From UBA1732 sp045114235 (lineage in GTDB: Bacteria; Verrucomicrobiota; Lentisphaeria; Victivallales; UBA1829), in contig JBGUKB010000127.1 of the NCBI GenBank assembly GCA_045114235.1, positions 1 to 8,902 of the forward strand: a stretch of 8,902 bases of DNA, given 5' to 3'. Below are positions 1-5,406 of the stretch, in pieces. Under the pieces are notes generated by a model. The model was not told the DNA's origin and did no database searches. It worked only from the letters and a program-made list of their open reading frames with translations. The position numbers and the translations under genes were made by a program. Positions within the stretch are counted from its first letter, which is position 1. Each line of letters opens with the position of its first letter.

Positions 1-1
1 C

Positions 2-184
2 ATGATGGGCGGCGCGCAGCAGCCGGGCGCACGCGGCGGCGCGACGAATACCAACGTCATCCGTCAGATCCAGGAGAAGTTCCCGGAGGAATACAACGAA
101 GTCCAGAAGCTCCGTCAGACCGATCCCGCGGCCTACCGTGAGAAAATGCGCGAGCTTCAGACCAAGCTCAACGCCGCGAACTGA
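2..184 (+). CDS. C-terminal end of an unrecognised protein (5' end outside window)
   Basis: The reading frame is open from the first bases of the window to a TGA at 182-184 and gives about 60 residues. It begins with a Gly/Ala/Gln/Arg-rich flexible stretch (about residues 1-15). A charged, probably helical segment follows, with motifs such as KFPEEYNEV and AAYREKMRELQTKL. Only one base lies upstream of the first ATG and no ribosome-binding site can be seen, so this is most likely the tail of a longer gene rather than a complete 60-aa protein. It has no cysteines, no membrane segment and no recognisable catalytic motif. It converges on the GH43 gene, and a strong hairpin terminator follows about 35 nt after the stop. 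I do not recognise the family. A small helical exported or chaperone-like protein is possible but unsupported. Confidence 0.6.
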   Translation: MMGGAQQPGARGGATNTNVIRQIQEKFPEEYNEVQKLRQTDPAAYREKMRELQTKLNAAN

Positions 185-217
185 TCCGATTCAGTTTTCC
201 TGCAGCAAAATATGAAA

Positions 218-250
218 AAGGCCAACCGGGCGTCGAACCCGGTTGGCCTT
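218..250. terminator. Bidirectional intrinsic terminator between convergent genes
   Basis: A perfect 13-bp inverted repeat (AAGGCCAACCGGG and its complement, 218-230 and 238-250) encloses a 7-nt loop. On the minus strand the stem is followed by a T-rich tract (CTTTTTCATATTTT read on that strand), as expected of a Rho-independent terminator for the GH43 gene that stops at 271. On the plus strand the stem is followed by GCTTTT, a weaker but usable tract for the partial gene ending at 184. Its position between two converging stop codons supports shared use. Confidence 0.9.
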
Positions 251-270
251 GCTTTTGATGGAGAAAACGA

Positions 271-2280
271 TCACTGACGCTGCGGCTGGCGGCGACGGCC
301 GGGTCTTCCGGCAGGCGTCTCCGGCGCGCTCTGAGCGGCCGCATTCAACAGATCTTCCGCGCCGGGAGTCACGACCGAGGTCTTCACCTGGGCGAGCGCG
401 GGATCGAGGTCGCGTTCCGCGGACATGTTGAACACCGGTTCGCCGTCGACGTTGAAGTGGACGCGGTGGATGCCGACGCAGCGTTCGCGTCCGCGGAGCG
501 ACGTCTCGCCGTGGTAGGCGATCATGAGGTTGCCGAAGTCGTCCATGAAGAACGAATTGTGGCCGGGGCCCCATTTGTTCGGCACGGAGTAGAACGACAG
601 GACCGGGGCGTTGCTCTTCGTCCAGGACTTCAGGTCCAGCAGGTCGGCGTTTTCGTCCGCGGTCAGCAGTCCGAGCGCGTAGGTGTAGCCGCCCGCGTCG
701 CCGCCGGAGAAGGTCAGGTAGACCTTGCCGTTCGCGTTGAACGAATACGGCCCCTCGTTGTTGATCGTGCCGCGGACGTTCTCCCAACCGTAGAGCGGAC
801 GGGACAGCTGCACGGGGTCGGACGTGAGTACGCCGGGGTTCTTCTCGTCGAACGTGGCGATGTACAGCATGGAGCCGGTGTCGCGCGGCGAGCCGATGCC
901 GACGCGGTAGGACCACACGTAGTAGGACTTGCCGCCCGCCTTGATGTAGGTCATATCCAGCGAGATGCCGCCGTCGCCGACGCCCTTGCCGTCCTTCTTC
1001 AGGATCTTCACCGGGTCTTCCCACGAAGCCGGATCGATGATGCTCGCGCCCTTCTTCAGCTTCATGTAATGGCACTGCGGCCCCCAGGCACGCCCGCCGA
1101 CCGCGAAGAGGATGTAGAGGTCGTCGCCGATCACGTGGAACTCGGGCGCCCAGAAGGTCTGGATGAGCTGGCGGGCTTCGTCCTTGTCGAGGATCAGGTG
1201 CTCCTTCACGCCGTCGGCGAACAGGCCGTGCGGATCGTCGGCCTCGCGCACGTACAGCCCGATGTTGTTCCGGGCGTCGGTCGTGGCGATGAAGTAGAAC
1301 TTGCCGTCCCATTTGAAGACGACGGGGTCGCCCCAGGCGCGGGCGAGCGGGAACCCGTAAGATTCGTTCTGCACGGTGCCGGTGATCTCATATTTGCCCG
1401 GCTTGTCGAACTGCACGTTCGAGGCGTCCCACTTCACGGGCTTGACGGACGTGGAGCCGTCGGAATACACGATCTCGGCTTTCACCTTCGCGAGGTCGTC
1501 CGCCGAAGCCGCCAGGACGTTTTCGGGCACGCGCGCCGCGACGGAGACGAGGTGTCCCCAGTGCAGCGCCGCGCGGTCGGCGAGGGAACGCGGCACGGAA
1601 ACTCTACGAGGCGAATTGTTTTCCAGGAAGTTCGCGCCATTCGGTTCCAGAATTTCCAGCGGTTCTTCTAGTTCCATCTCGACATCATCGCGCAGACCGT
1701 TTGTTTTGCCCGGCGTGCTGAAATCTGTGATTTCCGTTGAGTATGGTTTCCCTAATTCGGACTGCCACTCGAAGGTGTAGTAGGAATAATACCCCGATGG
1801 CAGGCCAATGTGCTCAATGAACCCGATTTGCTCGGTCGTGCCCATGTCGACCAGCACCTGTTCGGAGAAATGGATGAGGTCCTTCGTGGTCCAGAGCAGG
1901 ACTTTCCCTTTGCTTTCCTCGTCCGGCGTGCCGTCCTCATTCGTGCGGACCGCCATGATGCCGTAGCCGCCGTCCTTCATCGGGAAGATGACCGGGTTCT
2001 TCACGCATTTCGGGCGGATGGTGTTCTGTTCGGAGAGCGTGCCCTTCGCGAAGAGGATGCCGTAATTCTCGTTCATCGCCGTGAAGTGCTTCCCGTCGGT
2101 GCTGCGGGCGAAGTGAACGGACCGCGCGAGGCCGTCCGGGTAGCTGTTGGGCTCGGCTGTTCTGGTGTAAACGAGGATCTGCTCCGTGCCCGGTTCGTAC
2201 TCGGGGAACGCGGAAACGGCGGCGGATGTGAAGAACGCGGCGGCGCAGAGCATCATGCCTGCGAAATGGAATGGTTTCAT
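271..2280 (-). CDS. Secreted GH43 family glycosidase (beta-xylosidase / arabinofuranosidase type)
   Basis: This 669-aa exported enzyme is predicted to cleave xylosyl or arabinosyl linkages in plant hemicellulose or pectin side chains by the inverting GH43 mechanism. Residues 1-24 form a signal peptide with a hydrophobic core and a cut near AVSA/F. Residues about 30-170 are an N-terminal accessory region with propeller-like pieces (TTKDLIHFSEQ). Residues about 240-303 look like a bacterial Ig-like linker (VYSDGSTSVKPVKWD then GKYEITGTV). The GH43 propeller spans about 307-625. Its likely general base is D318 (WGDPVVF), its pKa-modulating Asp is D442 (SLDMTY) and its general acid is E509 (NNEGPY); WAPEFH (377-382) and the conserved H574 (GPGHN) are also present. 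The 45-residue tail is basic and low-complexity (GRRRQPQRQ) and is not part of the catalytic fold. The start is supported by AAGGAG at 2287-2292, six bases upstream. The gene has its own promoter at 2336-2363 and a terminator after the stop. Substrate specificity within GH43 cannot be read from the sequence. Residues about 174-224 are encoded by unusually AT-rich DNA. Confidence 0.93.
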   Translation of the reverse strand: MKPFHFAGMMLCAAAFFTSAAVSAFPEYEPGTEQILVYTRTAEPNSYPDGLARSVHFARSTDGKHFTAMNENYGILFAKGTLSEQNTIRPKCVKNPVIFPMKDGGYGIMAVRTNEDGTPDEESKGKVLLWTTKDLIHFSEQVLVDMGTTEQIGFIEHIGLPSGYYSYYTFEWQSELGKPYSTEITDFSTPGKTNGLRDDVEMELEEPLEILEPNGANFLENNSPRRVSVPRSLADRAALHWGHLVSVAARVPENVLAASADDLAKVKAEIVYSDGSTSVKPVKWDASNVQFDKPGKYEITGTVQNESYGFPLARAWGDPVVFKWDGKFYFIATTDARNNIGLYVREADDPHGLFADGVKEHLILDKDEARQLIQTFWAPEFHVIGDDLYILFAVGGRAWGPQCHYMKLKKGASIIDPASWEDPVKILKKDGKGVGDGGISLDMTYIKAGGKSYYVWSYRVGIGSPRDTGSMLYIATFDEKNPGVLTSDPVQLSRPLYGWENVRGTINNEGPYSFNANGKVYLTFSGGDAGGYTYALGLLTADENADLLDLKSWTKSNAPVLSFYSVPNKWGPGHNSFFMDDFGNLMIAYHGETSLRGRERCVGIHRVHFNVDGEPVFNMSAERDLDPALAQVKTSVVTPGAEDLLNAAAQSAPETPAGRPGRRRQPQRQ

Positions 2281-2293
2281 CTTGGGCTCCTTA

Positions 2294-2320
2294 GTTGGAA
2301 ACGGGGCTGTTGGAAAAACG
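2294..2320 (-). repeat. Tandem 5'-leader repeat CGTTT(TT)CCAAC upstream of GH43
   Basis: Read on the minus strand, CGTTTTTCCAAC (2320-2309) and CGTTTCCAAC (2303-2294) are separated by five bases and sit just before the AAGGAG ribosome-binding site. Both lie inside the predicted untranslated leader, downstream of the predicted promoter. They could be a protein- or RNA-binding element that controls translation, or chance in a short AT-richer stretch. Confidence 0.35.
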
Positions 2321-2335
2321 GAAATCAGTGGAAGA

Positions 2336-2363
2336 ACTATAGCAGGCTTCGAGCGGAAGTCAA
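2336..2363 (-). promoter_or_regulatory. Sigma70-type promoter for the GH43 gene
   Basis: On the minus strand, TTGACT (2363-2358) is followed after 16 bases by TATAGT (2341-2336), each one or two mismatches from the sigma70 consensus. Transcription would begin near 2329, leaving a leader of about 49 nt with an AAGGAG site before the ATG at 2280. The promoter lies in the only sizeable minus-strand intergenic gap of the window, which fits an independently regulated GH43 gene. Confidence 0.7.
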
Positions 2364-2404
2364 GCGAACATCTAATAAAACATTGTTTTTTATGAAGTCA
2401 AGCG
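2356..2404. repeat. 11-bp direct repeat GAAGTCAAGCG around the GH43 promoter
   Basis: GAAGTCAAGCG occurs at 2356-2366 and again, identically, at 2394-2404, so the copies start 38 bp apart. On the minus strand each reads CGCTTGACTTC and contains TTGACT, the -35 hexamer of the proximal promoter in one copy and of a possible distal promoter in the other. The pair may mark tandem promoters, paired regulator sites, or a small duplication of promoter DNA. Confidence 0.5.
2377..2389. promoter_or_regulatory. Candidate operator, AT-rich inverted repeat
   Basis: AAAAC-ATT-GTTTT is a perfect 5-bp inverted repeat with a 3-bp spacer. Its centre is about 54 bp upstream of the predicted GH43 transcription start, just beyond the proximal -35 box, where an activator could contact RNA polymerase. 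It also lies between the two 11-bp direct repeats. AT-rich DNA makes chance symmetry more likely, so the regulatory role is inference. Confidence 0.35.
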
Positions 2405-2419
2405 TATCGGGTGCGATAC
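2404..2419. promoter_or_regulatory. Candidate operator, GTATCG-N4-CGATAC inverted repeat
   Basis: A perfect 6-bp inverted repeat, GTATCG and CGATAC, flanks the four bases GGTG. It lies about 83 bp upstream of the predicted GH43 start site and touches the distal copy of the 11-bp direct repeat. Its size and symmetry resemble a dimeric repressor or activator site. It lacks a following T-tract, so terminator function is less likely. No regulator gene is visible in the window. Confidence 0.35.
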
Positions 2420-2425
2420 CGGATT

Positions 2426-2448
2426 GTTCCCCGCGTTTTGCGGCGAAC
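2426..2448 (-). terminator. Possible hairpin terminator at the operon's 3' end
   Basis: This imperfect hairpin pairs GTTC/GAAC and CCGC/GCGG with a single G-G mismatch and a five-base AAAAC loop, read on the minus strand. It starts 6 nt after the EEP stop codon at 2455. No run of T follows it, so it is not a textbook Rho-independent terminator. It could instead stabilise the 3' end of the long operon transcript or act with Rho. Confidence 0.35.
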
Positions 2449-2454
2449 ACGGGA

Positions 2455-3381
2455 TCAATTTTCCGGGGCGTCGAGCAGGACGATCTCGGCGGTGACCGGG
2501 AAATGGTCGGACGACGCCAGGCCGTTGCGGAAATCGTTGACCGTGCCGTGGGACAGCACGCGCACGCGGTTGTTCACGAAGATGAAGTCAATCGGCTTCC
2601 GGTGGGAACGGTCCTTGCGGTTCACATGGAAATCGTGGAACGTCTCGTCGCCCGCGCCGTAGTGGTCGGTCTCGGACACGGTGCGCGCGTTTCTCAGCAC
2701 GCCGAGCACGCGCCGCACGGGCGTGTCGTCGGCGGTGGAATTGAAGTCGCCGGTCAGGATGAACGGGTACCGCTCGATCATGGGGGCGAGGCGCGTCAGG
2801 ATCAGGTTCGCGCCCTGAATCCGCGCCATCGCGCTCTGGTGGTCGAGGTGCGTGTTCGCAATGACGAAGCGTTTGTTGGTCCGGCGGTCCCGCAGAAGCC
2901 CCCACGTGCAGATGCGCGGCAGCGAGGAATCCCAGGCGGAGGAGCCGGGCGTCGTGGGATCGTCGGAAAGCCAGAACGTCTCCTGCGAGATCACCTCGAA
3001 GCGTTCCGGGTCGTAGAAGATGACGTTGTGCTCGTCGCCCTTGCGCCTGTCGCGCCCGACGCCGAAATAACTGAACTTGAGCGCTTCCGTCAGGTCCTTG
3101 ATCGGGCCGGACAGCGTCTCCTGCGTGCCGATGAGCTCGAATTTGTTCTCGCGGATGGTCCGCACCATGCGCGGCAGGCGGTCGCGCCAGGAATTCGGCG
3201 CACGGTCGTTCGGTCCGCGCACGTTGTAGGTCGCCACGCGGATCAGGTCCTTCTCCGCGGCGTCATTCGAAATCTGCGCGCCGGAGAGCTCCAGCGCGGC
3301 GACAAGGCTCAAAGCGGCGGCCGCGGCGATCATCAGCACAGCCGGCAGGCGGCCGGATTTCATTCTGTCAAAAAAGGTCAT
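2455..3381 (-). CDS. Exported endonuclease/exonuclease/phosphatase (EEP) family hydrolase
   Basis: This 308-aa protein belongs to the metal-dependent EEP superfamily, whose members cleave phosphodiester or phosphomonoester bonds in nucleic acids, sugars or lipids. Residues 12-31 form a hydrophobic segment after a basic start, either a signal peptide or a membrane anchor, so the catalytic domain (about 45-303) should act outside the cytoplasm. Family motifs appear in order: ATYNVRG (N53), IGTQET (E88), NVIFYD, the segment TFWLSDDPTTPGS with RICTWG, ANTHLDHQ (H178, D180), LTGDFNS (D212, N214), PIDFIFV (D265) and SSDHFPV (D292, H293). All expected active-site residues are present. An AAAGGAG site at 3388-3394 lies six bases before the ATG. 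The gene starts 26 nt after the xseA stop and is probably the last gene of the operon. The substrate cannot be told from sequence; secreted relatives are often annotated only at family level. Confidence 0.93.
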   Translation of the reverse strand: MTFFDRMKSGRLPAVLMIAAAAALSLVAALELSGAQISNDAAEKDLIRVATYNVRGPNDRAPNSWRDRLPRMVRTIRENKFELIGTQETLSGPIKDLTEALKFSYFGVGRDRRKGDEHNVIFYDPERFEVISQETFWLSDDPTTPGSSAWDSSLPRICTWGLLRDRRTNKRFVIANTHLDHQSAMARIQGANLILTRLAPMIERYPFILTGDFNSTADDTPVRRVLGVLRNARTVSETDHYGAGDETFHDFHVNRKDRSHRKPIDFIFVNNRVRVLSHGTVNDFRNGLASSDHFPVTAEIVLLDAPEN

Positions 3382-3407
3382 GGGGCGCTCCTTTCCCGTT
3401 GGTTCAT

Positions 3408-4712
3408 CTAATTCGTTGCTTCGGACTTCGCCGTAATGAGCGGCAGCAGGTCGCGACGGCCGTTTTTGCCCGCCTCAGCCTCGCGGACGCTCCGGACATC
3501 CAGGTCCGCCGCGCCGTCCGCCAGGATCGCGCGCACGCGTTGTCCCGGCTGAAGCCCGCCGACGCCCGTGATCTGACGCCCCGTGCCGGGTTCCGCCAGA
3601 TAGACGTAGCCGCGTTTCAGGATCCGGAAGGGATCATAGGCGTCGAACTCGGCGCGGACGCGTTCCAGGCGGTGCGTGGCGGCGTCGGCACGGCGCAGAA
3701 GCGCGGCGGACGCGCTCTGCATGAGCATATCCACGCGCTGCATGCGTTCCAGCGCCAGGCGCATGGAGTCGCGGAACACCTTCGAGCCCATCACGTGCGC
3801 GAGTCGCCCGGAGGAACGCTCCACGGCGTACGCGGCGGCGGTGTTCATCCTCGCCTTCAGGTCGTCCAGCGAATCGAGCAGTACGCGCTTCTCCGGGATC
3901 AGCTGTTCCGCCGCCCCGCTCGGCGTCGGCGCGCGCATGTCGGCGACGAAATCCGAGATGGTGAAGTCAATCTCATGCCCGACCGCGCTCACCACAGGTA
4001 TCTTCGAGGCGTAGATCGCGCGCGCCAGCACCTCTTCGTTGAACGGCCACAGGTCCTCCATCGAACCGCCGCCGCGCGTCAGCACGATCACGTCCACGCC
4101 GCCCGCCCGGTTGAAGAAACGGACCGCGCGCGCAAGTTTTTCCGCCGCGCCCTTCCCCTGCACGGGAGCCGGGCAGAGGCGGATTTCGAGGTTGGGGAAC
4201 CGCGCGAGGGCGATCTTCATGAAGTCCTTCACGGCGGCGCCCATGGGCGAACTGATGACGCCGATGCGACGCGGCAGGTACGGAATGGGTTTCTTATGCT
4301 CGGGATCGAAAAGCCCCTCCGCGGCGAGTTTTTCCTTCAAAAGCGCGAACTGCCGGTGCAGGTCCCCTACCCCGCACAGCTGGAGTTTTTTGATATAGAA
4401 CTGGTAGTCGCCGCGCTGCGTGTACAGCGACAGCGAACCGAACACTTCCACCTGGTCACCGACCTTCAGCCCGAGCTTGCGGCACACCTCCGACCCGCTG
4501 AAATACACCGCGCGCACCTGCGCCGCCGCGTCCTTCAGGGTCAGGTAGACGTGCCCGGAGCGGTACGGATTGTACGAACCGACCTCGCCGGTCAGCCAGA
4601 ACGGGCGGAACGAGCCTTCGAGGACCGTGCGGACCGCTTCGTTCAGCTCGCTGACGGTCCACGGGCGTTCCCCGTCGGACACGCCGGAGGTTTGTTCCGG
4701 TTCACCCCACAT
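3408..4712 (-). CDS. xseA: Exodeoxyribonuclease VII large subunit
   Basis: XseA is the catalytic subunit of exonuclease VII, a cytoplasmic enzyme that degrades single-stranded DNA from both ends during repair and recombination. The 434-aa protein has the expected order: an N-terminal OB-fold (about 17-113, with WLTGEVGSYN and GHVYLTLKD), then the catalytic domain (about 125-300) with YLPRRIGVISSPMGAAVKD, PAPVQGKGAA, TRGGGSMEDLWPFNEE and SAVGHEIDFTISD then ADMRAPTPSGAAE. A charged helical region (about 280-355) and a C-terminal piece follow (DPFRILKRGYV). Its length is close to the usual 400-460 aa. The ATG overlaps the end of the DUF502 gene by 11 nt. GGGGA at 4724-4728 is 11 nt upstream, a rather long spacing, so a GTG at codon 11 is an alternative start. 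The small subunit gene xseB, often the next gene, is not in this window. Confidence 0.98.
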   Translation of the reverse strand: MWGEPEQTSGVSDGERPWTVSELNEAVRTVLEGSFRPFWLTGEVGSYNPYRSGHVYLTLKDAAAQVRAVYFSGSEVCRKLGLKVGDQVEVFGSLSLYTQRGDYQFYIKKLQLCGVGDLHRQFALLKEKLAAEGLFDPEHKKPIPYLPRRIGVISSPMGAAVKDFMKIALARFPNLEIRLCPAPVQGKGAAEKLARAVRFFNRAGGVDVIVLTRGGGSMEDLWPFNEEVLARAIYASKIPVVSAVGHEIDFTISDFVADMRAPTPSGAAEQLIPEKRVLLDSLDDLKARMNTAAAYAVERSSGRLAHVMGSKVFRDSMRLALERMQRVDMLMQSASAALLRRADAATHRLERVRAEFDAYDPFRILKRGYVYLAEPGTGRQITGVGGLQPGQRVRAILADGAADLDVRSVREAEAGKNGRRDLLPLITAKSEATN

Positions 4713-5406
4713 CGCCGTCTTTGTCCCCGGATTCCTCTTCGGTTTCGGAGCCGGGCAGGATCGCGCCGCAGCTCACGATCAGGCGCATGGCGTCGGACAC
4801 GCTCATGTCGAGCATGATGCACTCCTCGCGCGGAATCAGCATCAGGAATCCGCTTGTCGGGTTCGGCGTGGTCGGCATGAAGACGCTGATCAGGCCGCCC
4901 TTGCCGAGACGGCGCGCCGCCTCGCTGTTCTCCGGCGTGTTCTCGTTGGTCATGAACCCGATCGCCCAGCAGCCCTTGCGGGGGTATTCGAACAGGACAA
5001 CCTGCCGGAACATGTTGCCCGATTTCGACGACATGATCGTGTCGCCGATCTGCTTGCAGGTCGAATAGATGAAGTTGACGAGCGGAAGCTTCAGCAGCAG
5101 CGCCTGCGCCGTTCCGATGGCCCTGCGCCCGATCGTGATCTTCGTGAGCACGCCCAGGAAGAACAGCACCGCCAGCACCACGATCAGCGCCAGGACGCGG
5201 ATGATCTGCGTGCGCCAGATGGGCGGCAGTTCGGACATCAGCCCCATGGAATCGGCGAGCGTGAGCCCCCAGCCCGTGAGGCGGGAGTAGAGGTACCACG
5301 CCACCCAGAGCGACAGCACGATCGGGACCGCCACAAGGAGGCCGGTCACGATCATGTTTCGGAAGAACTGGAAATGTTTCTTTTTCTGTTCGGTTTTATT
5401 CGGCAT
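4702..5406 (-). CDS. DUF502 family integral membrane protein
   Basis: This 234-aa protein belongs to the DUF502 family, which includes the plant COV proteins and whose molecular function is not established. It has a basic N-terminus (NKTEQKKK), two transmembrane helices (about 17-39 and 66-88) and a soluble remainder carrying the family signatures LLLKLPLVNFIYSTCKQ (104-120) and FMPTTPNPTSGFL (176-188). The frame is open for 24 codons further upstream, but the ATG at 5406 is preferred. It sits 8 nt after AGGGGGA, the upstream extension has an uncharacteristic Arg-rich sequence, and it would lie wholly inside the preceding gene. The chosen start overlaps the CorC-like gene by 11 nt, and the 3' end overlaps xseA by another 11 nt, so translation is probably coupled. 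The acidic tail EEESGDKDGDVG is low-complexity and contains the xseA ribosome-binding site. A membrane-stress or transport-accessory role would be speculation. Confidence 0.92.
   Translation of the reverse strand: MPNKTEQKKKHFQFFRNMIVTGLLVAVPIVLSLWVAWYLYSRLTGWGLTLADSMGLMSELPPIWRTQIIRVLALIVVLAVLFFLGVLTKITIGRRAIGTAQALLLKLPLVNFIYSTCKQIGDTIMSSKSGNMFRQVVLFEYPRKGCWAIGFMTNENTPENSEAARRLGKGGLISVFMPTTPNPTSGFLMLIPREECIMLDMSVSDAMRLIVSCGAILPGSETEEESGDKDGDVG
4724..4728 (-). promoter_or_regulatory. Shine-Dalgarno site for xseA inside the DUF502 tail
   Basis: GGGGA on the minus strand lies 11 nt before the xseA ATG at 4712 and is part of the codons for the G-D-K residues of the DUF502 C-terminus. The spacing is longer than optimal, which fits re-initiation by ribosomes that have just finished the overlapping DUF502 gene. 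Confidence 0.5.

Noticed and set aside
457..1671. Plus-strand open frame of 404 codons opposite GH43
   Set aside because: The GH43 catalytic motifs are clear on the minus strand; the antisense frame has no domain and no ribosome-binding site of note.
2404..2448. Tandem hairpins as a riboswitch or small RNA
   Set aside because: The stems are short, no conserved riboswitch core is recognisable, and they lie upstream of the predicted transcription start, so DNA-level sites or a weak terminator are simpler.
1810..3411. Long plus-strand open frame of 533 codons spanning two genes and the intergenic region
   Set aside because: It lies antisense to the EEP and GH43 genes, is rich in Arg, His and Val as expected from antisense GC-biased codons, and matches no family. 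It also has no plausible start region.
3399..4817. Plus-strand open frame of 472 codons opposite xseA
   Set aside because: xseA is unmistakable on the other strand. The antisense product is Arg/His/Ala-rich without domain signals, the usual shadow of a GC-rich gene.
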